The position numbers and the translations under genes are program-made. 64,000 bases of DNA. It comes from Tritrichomonas musculus (lineage: Eukaryota > Parabasalia > Tritrichomonadida > Tritrichomonadidae). The stretch covers positions 3,224,001-3,288,000 of the forward strand of contig JAPFFF010000007.1 in assembly GCA_039105265.1 (NCBI GenBank), in the 5' to 3' direction. This document shows positions 35,873-46,494 of this stretch, in pieces. The number at the start of each line of letters is the position of its first letter. The first letter of the stretch is position 1. The notes below the pieces were generated by a model that worked only from the letters and a program-made list of their open reading frames with translations, was not told the origin of the DNA and did no database searches.

Positions 35873-35942
35873 ACTAATGATACATTAAAGCCAATACTAA
35901 GGAATACATTAACAACAATACTAATGATACATTAAAGCCAAT
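35873..35942. repeat. 23-bp direct repeat in host spacer
   Basis: A 23-base segment beginning ACTAATGATACATTAAAG occurs at 35873-35895 and again at 35920-35942, 47 bases apart, without difference. It lies just outside the likely end of element B and could be part of the terminal structure or a local host duplication. Confidence 0.8.
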
Positions 35943-36206
35943 TCTTATCTCAGCATTTGTATTTGCGCCAAATTTAACTAAAAATGGTTTTAACCAACAT
36001 TAACCTGTTTTGTGAACAAACTAATTATCGAATATACCGTTTTCACTTTTCATGGAACGTAAAAAACCGCCATCTTAAGGTGAAATTTAACTTACTCTGT
36101 TAAGAAAATTAACCAAAAAAATCGTAAATTTAAATTTTCTCTTAAAATTATAACTATTTGCTTTTTTTGATATAATTTTTTTTTTTTACATAATTTTTCA
36201 GGAATA

Positions 36207-36283
36207 TACGCACCAGTGATCACCACAGGGCTGTGCGAAGCCAAATCAGGCTCCTTGAATTGCTGGATGAATCGGGAAGCCAT
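36207..36283 (-). pseudogene. coding-like island, possible gene fragment
   Basis: In very AT-rich spacer a 77-base stretch is suddenly GC-richer, with balanced codons. From the minus-strand ATG at 36283 it reads MASRFIQQFKEPDLASHSPV and about seven further ordinary residues before the frame turns into Lys/Ile-rich spacer. It looks like the 5' end of a host gene left behind by a rearrangement. The protein family is not recognised. Confidence 0.35.
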
Positions 36284-36424
36284 TTGAACTAAATATTTAT
36301 GCATTATTTAGCAAAAATTGAATAAAAATGTATAAAAAAGTATTCAAAAAGTTTAAAAGTTTTCAAAAAGTGGCGTAGAAAAATACGATTCCCCTAAGCT
36401 TTTTGAAAAAGAATAAACGGCTAT

Positions 36425-36925
36425 ATTGCAAATTGACTTGTTATTCTCCGATTCTCGAGATCGATAATTGATTGACTTTTTGATATCGATACAAAAATAT
36501 GCACAGATTCTCGAGATCGATTTCAGAGATCGAATATTTTTTTTCTCAGCTTTTGATATCAGAATTTTCAATTAAACTTTTTGATAAATATATGATCGTA
36601 TTTTAATCTCAAATATTTCATAAAAAAAGAATGTATTTTTTGATTTTAATCTTAAAATAAACATCAATGCATTATATTATTTATTTTTAAATATTTTAAA
36701 TTCACAAATACCAATTATAAAAAAAGATAAATATGTTTGAGATCTCGAGATCTCGGTAATTGATATCAAGTTTACAATTATTTTCATATCACATTTCATA
36801 TCTGATATCTTGATAATCGATAATCTCGATATCAGATTTTTAAACTGATAATCGAGTGTCAAATGTAAAAAAGTGACGTTTTTGATATCGATTCTCAAAA
36901 TAACAAGTCTAATTGCAAATAGCAA
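36425..36925. repeat. inverted-repeat unit, possible MITE
   Basis: The left end (about 36425-36460: GCAAATTGACTTGTTATTC, then GATTCTCGAGATCGAT) is matched in reverse by 36882-36925 (ATCGATTCTCAAAATAACAAG, then a TTGCAAAT-like part). The interior is full of short palindromes such as GATATCGAT and CTCGAGATC. It is probably a small non-autonomous DNA transposon of about 500 bp, or a secondary-structure-rich spacer. No clear target duplication was found. Confidence 0.4.
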
Positions 36926-37027
36926 TTTGTGGATCAGTTAAATCCTGTTTTGAAAGAGAATAAATTGTTTTAAATTCAAAAAAGTTACAATGCTAAATTT
37001 AATAAATACTATCAATGCCAAAAATTA

Positions 37028-39917
37028 AGGGTAAAGTTTGAGAGGATTTTACAACCTCTCAATTTTGTAATCTGACAAATTCTTTTTCTCTTTGCTTTTT
37101 TTAAATTTTTTTTATAAAAATAAATTTTAAATTAAAAATTGTCTTGGCCTTTTTTTTTTTATTAATCCTAAATATTAGCAGATAAGCCTTTGTTTTTGTA
37201 TTTACAATTGTATACAACTTGTCCGTTTAAAAATTACAATTGTAATTACAATTGTAAATACGTTATTTTCTCGATATTAGTTTTTTATTTTTATCTTGAT
37301 CTACAATTATTTTTTTATATTAAAAATGTTTTAAATAATTTAAAAATAAAAAGATAAAATAGTAAAATGTTTTTCAAATTAAATAATATTATTTTTGATT
37401 CTTCATAAAATAAAAAAAATTTATTCGCATTCAAAAAGTTTCATTAATACTACAAATCAAAAAATCGTTATTTTATGAAAAAAGACGTTAAAAAGACGTT
37501 TGTAGTATTTGTGATGTAAAAAAAATATGGCCTATTAACAGAAAATATTTTTTTTCAAAAAAAATTGGAAGGAATTGAGATAAAAAAAGTCTAATAGTAT
37601 CATTTATAATATTAAAAAATATTAATCTAATATCATAAATTTCAGGCTTATATATTTCATATTCATGCTTCTGGGGAACAATCTTTTTTGAATGCAAAAA
37701 GAGGTATGGAAACTAACTTTTGTGAGAATTCGTGAAAAATGTAAAAATGAAATTATCTTATTATATTAAATAAAAAAATTAAATTTTATATAAATTTAAA
37801 ATTTGTATAAATATGTTAATATGAAAAAAACAAATTATAACTAAATTTAAAAGAAAGGACAAAATATAACTATTTTCTAAAACGCTCAATACAACATTAA
37901 TTTTAAAAAAATATCTATCAGTGTTAACTACAATATTAGAAAAAAGAGCTCAAAATGATCAGAAATCTTTTTTTATTTAGAAAAAACCATTTTTATGAAA
38001 TCTTTTGTGATGTGATGTTTTGAGAATGCAAAAAAATCTTCATTCCTGGACTTATCGTATATTTTTATTTTACTAAAATTTTATATAAACCAGTATCTAA
38101 TTATATTTGAGAAAATATTAAATTTTTATAGATTGCAAATAAAGATATTTCAAAAAAAATTATAATATTTGTAAATCATTGAAAACAAAAGAAATAAAGA
38201 GTATAATTTCCTGTTAAAAAATAAATTGATCTTAGAAATTGCAAATTTAAAACAAGAAATCTGAGGTCTTCGACCCTAATGAAATCTATTAAAAGAAAAA
38301 TCGGATAAATTAATTACAATCAATGTAAATCAAGATATTAAAAATTATGATTGGCCAAAAGAATAATTCAGAAACAAGCATAAAAAATGAATTTTAATTG
38401 TTCAAATGATATTTGATGATTTTGGAACAAATGAAAAGCATGAAAGCTCAAAAGGAATTATATATATATATAAAAACACTATTTTTTTTAGAAAACATGC
38501 AATTAAATGAAATAATATCATTTATAGAAATAAGTAAATGTTTTTATTTTATTCTGATTTTTATATATATAAATATATCAAATCGAAAAAAAAATTTTTT
38601 TAATGATAAAATCATTTTTTTATTCATATGAAATTATAAGGATTTAAAAGTCAAATATTCTTATTCTCTCCTGATTTATTTTAAAAAAAAGTTTATTTTT
38701 GAAAATTTTTATATTCTATAGTTTATTGCTTTTTTTGTGAAAGTTTGCTTCAAATTATTAATATTTGTTTATCTTTAAAATCTATCTGTAAAAATTTAAT
38801 TAAATTTTATATATATATTATATGTTTTATATTATTTATAATATGATAATATTAAATTTGATTTGTCCAGGAATTAGAGTTTCCGTACCTCTATGCAAAA
38901 ATATAAAATTGAGAGGAAGAAAAATAAAACCCATTCAAAAATAATTTTATCGATTAGCCACGAGTTTCAACATTATAGATCTGATATTCTGCCTACCGAG
39001 CTAATATTAAAAAATATTAATAATGTTAAGACCGATTTTTTTTTTCTCGTTTCCTTCCCACTCTTTTTGAAAAAAAATTATTTTTTATTTTTATTTAGAA
39101 CTAATAAAAAAAATGACCCAGACAATTTTTAATTTAAAATTGATTTTTATAAAAAAAACTAAAAAAAATCAACCAGGAAAAAATTGGTTAATCGCTTATG
39201 CATACACCACTTTTTGAATGAGGAAACATTTTCTATGAGTTCATTCAATAATTGTGATAAAAATTGAGAGGAGAATTGAATGAGAAAAAATTGAAAGGTT
39301 TTCAATAAAAAATTTTCAACTTTTTAATTAAAAAAAATTGAATGTGAATTTATATTTTTTTTAATAAAATAGAAATATCATGAAAATCAAATAGATAATT
39401 AATAAAATAAATAATAAATTTAGTATTTAATATTATATTTATTTTTGATATTATTTTTTATTTTAACAGAATACATTAATATTTTGCATTTCTTTGTTAA
39501 AAAATAGAATATCACTTTTTTTAACACACTGTAATAAATATATTTCAGTTTTTTTCATTGATGGATGCTTTTTAATCAACAAATCGTCCATCTGTAGTTC
39601 GCTATCTGTAGTTCTCCATCTGTAAATCGTCCATCTGTAGTTCGCTATCTTTAACTTGGCGCCAAGTTTAAAAAATTTTTCCAAAAAGTTGAAAAATTTA
39701 TAAATTAATTTTTGGAAAAAAAAGTTTAAAGACCTTTTTACAAAAAGTTTATAGACCTTCTTTCAAATGCTATCAAAAAGTTTAAAGACATTATTTGAAA
39801 AAGTTTAAAGACTTTATTTCAATGAATTGTGAGCAATTCAAAAAGTGGTGTATGCTTAAACGATTGGCCAAAAATTTTGTCAGATTCCGAAAATTGAGAG
39901 AAAAATTCCTTTACCCT
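37028..39917. mobile_element. TA-flanked DNA element of 2.9 kb, decayed
   Basis: The left end AGGGTAAAG at 37028, preceded by TA, is matched by the right end CTTTACCCT at 39909-39917, followed by TA (39918-39919). Further in, CTCTCAATTTT followed three to four bases later by ATCTGACAAA occurs in inverted form near both ends (about 37056-37080 and 39876-39900). TA flanks and AGG-type ends fit a Tc1/mariner-like or related element. The interior is very AT-rich, and I see no transposase frame, so it is a relic or non-autonomous. The right part also holds the nested inverted repeat at 39180-39870. Confidence 0.5.
39180..39870. repeat. nested inverted repeat with tandem motifs
   Basis: The segment near 39186-39220 (ATCGCTTATGCATACACCAC and onward) is matched in reverse by 39838-39870 (AAAAGTGGTGTATGC, then an ACGATTGGCC-like end). 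Between them lie short tandem units: CATCTGTAGTTCGC-type (39586-39650) and AAAAAGTTTAAAGAC-type (about 39720-39810). It may be a second small element inside the larger 37.0-39.9 kb one. Confidence 0.45.
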
Positions 39918-40850
39918 TAAAAATAATATCTTGATCATTTTAAAAAATTGATATATTTTATATTTCATAAAATATTATTATATTGTATTAAGATATAATA
40001 ATAAATATAGTATATATATATATATATATATATTAACTAATGTTAAATTCTTGGTATATTTAGAAAATTATTTTTAATTTTTACTATTCAAAAATTGAAT
40101 ACAAAACATCAAATTTGAATTTAAACTTTCAATTGTGAAATTCAAATGTAAACGAATTTCATGAAAATTAATGGATGTTGATTATGTTTCAATTATCATT
40201 TCCGGTATTTCATACTTAATTACTTTTCTTTATACGTTGACAATCTATACTCTCAGAAAACGCTATTCAAATCGTTGGAGAATCCAAAAAACTTTACGAT
40301 TGGTAGATGAAAATAAAGCCAAAATACTTAATTAATTTGTTTTTATATGTTCTTTATTAAGATTATCAGTTATTATAGAAATAGTTGTTAAATCAAAATA
40401 ATATTTATTATCATGTACCATCATAACCTCAGGGGCCATTTTAATAATGTATTTATATAGATTAGTATATTTTATCATATGTTAGGCAAAAGAAAAGCAC
40501 ATGGATATACTTTTAAAAATTCTTTGGTGAATTTCAGAAAATTTCTTATCGTTGCATCACCTATATTTTTACTTACAATTCACAATTTGTTTTCATTGAT
40601 TATGAATTGAAAATCTTTGAAAAATAATAAAAAAAATCATAAATTTGAAAAACCAAAATTTGAATATAACAATAGCTTTGCTTATTTGAAAATAAGATGG
40701 ATTTTTTAATTTTCCAAATTGAAAAATTTATATATCACATCACTTTCATCTCTTAAAAAGTTTAATCCATTGTATATCTTCAAAACAACATTCAAATCCT
40801 TATTAAACAATTGAATTATGAAGTATACCCATAAATTCAAAAAGTTATAT
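39918..40850. other. AT-rich spacer before the GH13 gene
   Basis: About 930 bases, very AT-rich, with a TA microsatellite near 40010-40032 and no coding sequence or RNA gene I can support. The last 30 bases lead into the initiator at 40851. Confidence 0.6.
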
Positions 40851-40856
40851 TCATTA
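40851..40856 (+). promoter_or_regulatory. initiator element of the GH13 gene
   Basis: TCATTA fits TCAYTW and lies 25-31 bases before the ATG at 40882, the usual trichomonad arrangement with a very short leader. Confidence 0.6.
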
Positions 40857-40881
40857 ATTATATAAAAGTTAATAACATAAA

Positions 40882-43167
40882 ATGAGTCAAGTTAAACAAG
40901 AGATTCCAAAACTTAAAAATTATAATGATGAAGTATTTCAACAGAGACTTTCCAAACGATATGAAGAACTCTATTCGCTTTATTCGTCAATTTATCATAA
41001 TGATGAAATGTTTAATAATTTAATTGATATGCTATTTGATTATTATAAGAACCGACCAGAAAAATTAAAAAAGCTAGATAACGATCGATTAAAAGAGACA
41101 AATTGGTGTTGTAAAAATGATAGCATTGTAATTCAACTTTATACCGAGAAATTTGCAGGAACTCTACTTGGACTAGAGAAGAAACTTGATTATTTACAAA
41201 GGCTTGGAATCAAATTTGTTTATGCGCTTCCATTTTTAAAGTCACCTCCAGGAAAAAGTGACGGAGGTTTTGCCTGTTCAGATTATCGTAATGTTCGAGA
41301 AGATCTTGGAACCATTGAAGATTTAGAGCACCTAATATCGTCTTTACATGACCATGGGATGGGATTTATTATGGACTATGCGATTACTAATACATCAGAT
41401 GAACACGAGTGGGCGCGACGAGCCAAGAAAGGCGAAAAGGAATACCAAGACCGATACCACTTCTACGATAGTTGGTACGTACCCAACAAATTTGACGCCT
41501 ATGGAGTCATGGGCCACTATTTCGGTGGCATTGTACCCGAAAATTTCACTTTTGTACCCGAATGTCAGAAAATTGTGATGACAACCTTTTATCCATACCA
41601 GTGGGACCTTAACTTTCGCAACCCAATTGTTTTAAACGAGTCCATTTCAAACGTTCTCTACCTATTCAATTTGGGCGTCGACGTTATCATGTTCGACGGA
41701 TGCTCCAGCCTTTGGAAAATTGCAGGCACGAACTGCCGAGACTTGCTGCCTGACTACATGCTCACGCAGATCATCAACTTGGTAATAGAAGTTGTCTGCC
41801 CTGGAACAGCAGCCTCTTTCAACCTTAAACGACACGAGAAAAAAAATAGTGAAGTGAATGACTCAAAAAGTGAAGTAAATAACTTATCAAATGAAGTGAA
41901 TGACTCAAAAAGTAAAGTGAATGACTCAAAAAGTGAAGTGACCAAGAACGATAGCAATTTTCAGCTCACCGAGTCAGGAGTCCTTGCAAACATATCAAAC
42001 GAGGACAATTTAATGACCCTCATGTGCCTCGCCAAGGCCGCCTCCTTGGATGATGACGACGAGGAAGAACGATACGAAATTGAATACGACTTCGACGTGA
42101 CGAAAGAAATCGGAAAGATTCACTGCCACCTCGGCTGGCTTCCTCACTTGTGGGCCTCTCTTGCGCTCGGCGATGTGAAGGCGATCACATACTCGATCAA
42201 TCTGATCTCGAACCGCTTTGCCGGCGACAACTACATGACAAACGTGCACAACCACGACGACATCAAGTGGTCATATGGCTTCGACGTGTCTGGCAACGAG
42301 CTGATTGGAAATGGAATCAACTCGAACGACGATTTTCGCGGCGGAATCATCTCGATGTATCGTTATCTGAACGACTACTACACTGGGAACATGCCTGGCT
42401 CCTTGTCGAAAGGGATCATCTTCGCCGAGGACCTCGTCACTGGCAAGGCATTCGTGTGCGGGACAACCGCCTCTTTGCTCGGACTCGAGACATCTCTTAA
42501 CGAGGAGAAAAGGGTCAGCAAGAACCACGAAAATCACAACGAAAAGAAGCAGAAGCAGAAGAGCTGCATTGCTAAGAGGAACACACAAACAGCAATTGAC
42601 AGGATCGTCTTCATGCACGCCGTCGCTGCTTCAATGCCGTCCATTTTCACAATTTATTGCGGAGATGAAATCGGACAGCTGAACGACTACAGCTACCAGA
42701 GGCATGACGACATTTCATACGACACGCGCTACTTGCACAGAGGAAGATTCCACTGGGAGAACACAAAGCTTATCGACGATGATAAAGACTCTTGCCAGTC
42801 GAAGATTTTCAACGGAATTAGAGCAATAACAAGCGCTAGAATAGCCTGTCCCTTCTTCACCGAAAACGTCAAAACTGTCTTCTCGAAAAACTGCTCTTTT
42901 AGCGAATATAATATGAAATCTGACATCACCAATGATAAATCTAAATTGGAAGTCGACGGGACAATCTTGATATTCAAGAGGATTCGATCTGAGGGGAAGT
43001 TCATTCTCTTTGTGTTTAATTTTTGTGAGTATAAAAGACATGTGAGGATTCCTGAGGATTTCGCTAGTGGCAAGTTTAAAGATATGATAACTAATCAGCC
43101 ATTCGACCAGGTTAATGATTTCATAATTGAAGGTTACGGATACTTGTGGCTTTTACCAATTGAATGA
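40882..43167 (+). CDS. amylosucrase-like glycoside hydrolase family 13 protein
   Basis: A 761-aa host protein whose order of motifs follows amylosucrase-type GH13 enzymes: the N-terminal helical domain (about 20-75), YTEKFAGTLLGLEKKLDYLQ (from about 87), the SDGGFACSDYR segment (about 126-136), region I DYAITNTSDEH (about 165-175), QWDLNFRNP (about 240-248), the nucleophile-region Asp in VIMFDG (272) and HDD at 458-460. Two oddities stand out. The Arg normally two residues before the nucleophile is Met. The acid/base Glu expected soon after VIEVVCPGTAASFN (near 310) is not evident and a low-complexity insert with NDSKSEV repeats (about 320-358) follows. It may be inactive or altered. Bacterial-type family membership suggests lateral transfer. 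Confidence 0.75.
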   Translation: MSQVKQEIPKLKNYNDEVFQQRLSKRYEELYSLYSSIYHNDEMFNNLIDMLFDYYKNRPEKLKKLDNDRLKETNWCCKNDSIVIQLYTEKFAGTLLGLEKKLDYLQRLGIKFVYALPFLKSPPGKSDGGFACSDYRNVREDLGTIEDLEHLISSLHDHGMGFIMDYAITNTSDEHEWARRAKKGEKEYQDRYHFYDSWYVPNKFDAYGVMGHYFGGIVPENFTFVPECQKIVMTTFYPYQWDLNFRNPIVLNESISNVLYLFNLGVDVIMFDGCSSLWKIAGTNCRDLLPDYMLTQIINLVIEVVCPGTAASFNLKRHEKKNSEVNDSKSEVNNLSNEVNDSKSKVNDSKSEVTKNDSNFQLTESGVLANISNEDNLMTLMCLAKAASLDDDDEEERYEIEYDFDVTKEIGKIHCHLGWLPHLWASLALGDVKAITYSINLISNRFAGDNYMTNVHNHDDIKWSYGFDVSGNELIGNGINSNDDFRGGIISMYRYLNDYYTGNMPGSLSKGIIFAEDLVTGKAFVCGTTASLLGLETSLNEEKRVSKNHENHNEKKQKQKSCIAKRNTQTAIDRIVFMHAVAASMPSIFTIYCGDEIGQLNDYSYQRHDDISYDTRYLHRGRFHWENTKLIDDDKDSCQSKIFNGIRAITSARIACPFFTENVKTVFSKNCSFSEYNMKSDITNDKSKLEVDGTILIFKRIRSEGKFILFVFNFCEYKRHVRIPEDFASGKFKDMITNQPFDQVNDFIIEGYGYLWLLPIE

Positions 43168-43387
43168 TATATGTAGTTTATTTATTTATTTTAGTATTGT
43201 TAAATAAAAATGAAATAGTATGATTATTGATTGTATTAATGTTTATGAATACGATTTGTTTTGGATGCTTGAAAAATTTTTAAAAAAATCATTATTATTA
43301 ATTAATAAATTTTTTTGTTTTTGTTTTTATTTTTAAAATAAAATAATAATACTAATTCTTAATAAATCTTTGCAGTTTTTGCTTTTA
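43168..43387. other. AT-rich 3' flank of the GH13 gene
   Basis: AT-rich spacer of about 220 bases, without any coding or RNA signal, up to the first MITE. Confidence 0.5.
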
Positions 43388-43719
43388 AGGGACCACTATC
43401 ATATTTTTTTGTAAACATTTCAATATTGAGAAAACTCATAGAAAAGAAAATTCAATAGTTGTTATCTCGGAAAAAGTTTAAAACTTTAAAATTTCACCAT
43501 TCCGATCATTTTTGTAAAATTTTTACTCCTTTCAACTTTTACATTTTTATTGAAAAAAGGGAATAGGCTTAAAAGAAGAATAGAAATAAATGATATGTAA
43601 TTTATATAATTTATATATACCAAAATATAGCAAAAATACTCAAGAAATAATTTTTTTTAAGTCAATTAATTTTGTGATAACTCATAGAATTTTTAACATA
43701 GAATTTGATAGTGGTCCCT
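43388..43719. mobile_element. TA-flanked MITE 1 (332 bp)
   Basis: The ends AGGGACCACTATCA and TGATAGTGGTCCCT are perfect inverted repeats of 14 bp, flanked by TA at 43386-43387 and 43720-43721. No frame lies inside. TA flanks fit a Tc1/mariner-type non-autonomous element. The AGGG start resembles the larger 37.0-39.9 kb element. Confidence 0.8.
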
Positions 43720-43721
43720 TA

Positions 43722-43963
43722 AGGTACAAATCCAGTACGTTTAGTAACCGCAATTTTTTTTGACATTCTCAAAGAATAAGATGACATGTTAAATAAAAAA
43801 CGATTATTTCCATCCATTTCATATAACATGTCATAATGTTTATTTAAATTGTAAAATAAGTGTCAAAAACAAACCTAGTCAATTTAAACTTTTTCAGAGA
43901 CATGCAACTATTCAAATAATAAACGTTCTCCTATTCAAAAAATAACGTACTGGATTTGTACCT
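43722..43963. mobile_element. TA-flanked MITE 2 (242 bp)
   Basis: The ends AGGTACAAATCCAGTACGTT and its exact complement at 43944-43963 form a perfect 20-bp inverted repeat. The flanking TAs are 43720-43721 and 43964-43965. The left TA is also the right TA of MITE 1, so one element used the other's flank as its target. No frame lies inside. Confidence 0.85.
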
Positions 43964-43986
43964 TATTGAAAAAAAATAGTCTATCA

Positions 43987-44748
43987 AAAGGAGCACCGGT
44001 AACCGTTTTTCGTACGTTAAGAAGCCTTAAAAAAACATTTATATCTTATTATAAAAACAAGAAAAAACAATATTTTTTAAATATATTGATTATTTATATT
44101 AGATAATATAAAACATAATGATACATTACATAATTATTTCAAGTGTGATGAAATAAAGTCCTAATGATGTTTTTTTTTGATCATCCAAAGGACTTGTAAA
44201 TTAATAGTTTTGATATTTTATTTTAGTGCTAAATGATAAAATGATATTATATCTTTTTTGTTGAATGTTGCCTACTCTAATGACAAATATAAAGTTTTGT
44301 CTCTGGCTGCTTTTTCTTGAAACAAAAAATAAAAATGGCAAAACCGAATAAAAAAAAAATTGAAAGAAAAAAGCAAAATCTTTCAATTTTGAATAAGAGA
44401 TGAAAAAGATTTAATTGAGTTTAAATTATCGTTCAATTTGTCAACTTTTTGAATTATTTTTATACTTTGATATTTTTCTTTCATTTGTCGATAAATCGAT
44501 TTATTTCTGGGTATTTACACCACTTCTATCAAACAGGTAAAAACGTTTAGAATTAAAATTCGTACGTTAGTTCTGAAAAGTTAAACTTTTTGATAACTTA
44601 GATTTTTAAAACATGAATAATGTTTTTCCCCTACGATAGATTTTTTTTGGGTCTATATAAAACTTGCTTAAAAACCAATATACTATATAATATTTCAATA
44701 TGAAGTCGAAACGACGATTTTCATTAACCGCAAAAGTCGTGCTCCTTT
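43987..44748. mobile_element. 762-bp DNA element with 8-bp target duplication
   Basis: The inverted ends AAAGGAGCAC (43987-43996) and GTGCTCCTTT (44739-44748) are perfect over 10 bp. On both sides stands the same 8-bp word GTCTATCA (43979-43986 and 44749-44756). Further inside, the ends stay partly similar (ACCG, then TTAACCG). An 8-bp duplication fits hAT- or Merlin-type transposition. The interior is AT-rich without a transposase, so the element is non-autonomous. The intact duplication suggests a fairly recent insertion. Confidence 0.8.
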
Positions 44749-44756
44749 GTCTATCA

Positions 44757-45237
44757 TTATATTTTTTGTTTGTTGTAAAAACACTTTTAAGATTTGCGAT
44801 TTCTTTAGTTTTCAGAATAGAATGAAATCTAATAAGTCATTCTTTCCTAATATTATTGAAATTGAAAAAATTACATATGATTTGTATTTTGATGATTTTT
44901 CTACGTATAAATATTTTTTTAATAAGATGTTGATGTAAGATTTTTATTGTCATTATTTTCAATGTTATTTATAGACGATAATTAACCCTTATTAGATATA
45001 TTCAACTTTTTGAAATATAATGATTTTGAATAAAAATGCTAATGCATTTTAATTAATATTAGTTTATATAAATATATTAAATTGTATTTAATATTTATTA
45101 ATTATTATAAAAATAAATTTAATGTTATTTTTTAGATAATTTCTTTTAATTCCCAAATAAATTGAAGTTTTTTTTTGATAAAACCATTTTACCATAGTAA
45201 TTTTTTTAGAGAAGAAATTTTTTTGAATTTTAATTCT
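44757..45237. other. AT-rich spacer
   Basis: About 480 bases of AT-rich DNA with short Lys/Phe-rich frames only. No initiator of clear fit is seen before the gene at 45238. The plus-strand frame at 44747-44938 crosses the element's edge and is not taken as a gene. Confidence 0.5.
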
Positions 45238-46104
45238 ATGCCGACATACAAACTTGATATTACGCTGGTCAGCGTAAAAATAGAACCACCCTATATTGTT
45301 CCAGGAAATAAAGTTTGGTTCAATTTCAATTGCGATGGCTGCAATCAATCAGCAACAACTCCATGCGTTCCAATGCAACCAGAATCCAAATTTGGAACCC
45401 CATGCCAATTTATCATTAATACCGCCGATACAATGGGGTCGTATTTTTATCTCACTTTATGCTATTATGGCCCATCAAATGAAATGATTCCGTTAGCTCG
45501 AGCAAGGAGCAGAATTGGAAGACTTCCTCTTGAAGCTAATACTGTACAATCATTTCAAATTCCTCTGATGTCAGCTGCAAGCCGCCAGCAACCGCAACAA
45601 ATCGCGCTCGCTTTATTCAAAGGAACCTTAGCGACAATTCAATATCAAGGCCAAAACCCATATACGGGAATACCACAGCAACGGCCCTCAGTGAATGCAG
45701 GGGGCATGCATCAATATCAACAACCTGCAGGTTATCAAAGCACTGGAGGTATGCCGACTCCACAACCACAAGGAAGCTTTGGAGGAGCAACTCCAGCTTA
45801 TCAACAAAATTCTGTTCCTAATTTTCCACAACCAGGAATGATGACACCAAATCCATACCCAGGAGCTGTTCCTTTCAATCCAGGCAGCCAGGGAATGCAA
45901 CAGCCACCACAGCATGCACAATATGGCATTCCAATTCCAGGACCTCAAGCACCACAACCTTATCAATATCCACCTCAGCCTCAAGCTGGAAGCGTTCCTC
46001 AACAACCAGGAAATCTGCCCCCTCAAGCAGGTAGTTCTTCCCAACCAAATAACCAAAATCAGATCGGTAGTGCTACAATTGGTGATAATCAATACTATTT
46101 CTAA
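45238..46104 (+). CDS. C2-like domain protein with Gln/Pro/Gly-rich tail
   Basis: About 288 residues from the ATG at 45238 (MPTYKLDITLVSVKIE), which starts the conserved-looking domain; an earlier in-frame ATG at 45175 would add an AT-rich leader. Residues 1-125 are beta strands of C2-like order (KLDITLVSVKIEPPYIVPGN, later FIINTADTMGSYFYLTLCYY). A Cys-rich turn (CDGCNQSATTPC) makes it atypical, and no clear Asp calcium loops are visible. The remaining 160 residues are a Gln/Pro/Gly/Tyr-rich repeat-like tail (QPYQYPPQPQAG kind) typical of disordered membrane-adaptor proteins. The role is perhaps membrane or vesicle binding; this is inference. Confidence 0.5.
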   Translation: MPTYKLDITLVSVKIEPPYIVPGNKVWFNFNCDGCNQSATTPCVPMQPESKFGTPCQFIINTADTMGSYFYLTLCYYGPSNEMIPLARARSRIGRLPLEANTVQSFQIPLMSAASRQQPQQIALALFKGTLATIQYQGQNPYTGIPQQRPSVNAGGMHQYQQPAGYQSTGGMPTPQPQGSFGGATPAYQQNSVPNFPQPGMMTPNPYPGAVPFNPGSQGMQQPPQHAQYGIPIPGPQAPQPYQYPPQPQAGSVPQQPGNLPPQAGSSSQPNNQNQIGSATIGDNQYYF

Positions 46105-46494
46105 TTTTTTTATTTTATTTTATTTTTAATGTCTGAAATTCAACTTTAATCATTAAACATTTTATATATAATTTTTTTTTCCCCGTGTTTTTTTTAGAAC
46201 AATATTAAGATATCCAGCTTCTAATTTTTTTTATATTATTATCAAAAAGTTTAAAATCTAACAAATATCTTCTTAATTTTTTTAAATTTTTAGAAAATCA
46301 TGTTTTTCTTGATTACTTATTATAAAATAAGAAATATTTATCTATTATTAAAATCCTATAATCAAACTATTTATTTAAATATTTTATTATAAGTATTTAT
46401 CAATGGATATAAATTGATTTAATTTCTTTTTCAATCAAAGAAATAAAATCAAAAAAAAAATTGGGAATTAATGAATACACTTATTGTTTAATAT
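46105..46494. other. AT-rich spacer between converging genes
   Basis: About 390 bases of AT-rich DNA between two tail-to-tail genes. I see no coding sequence, RNA gene or repeat in it. Confidence 0.6.

Noticed and set aside
44747-44938. A 63-aa plus-strand frame.
   Set aside because: It starts at the edge of the 762-bp element and runs through its target duplication into AT-rich spacer. It is a chance frame.
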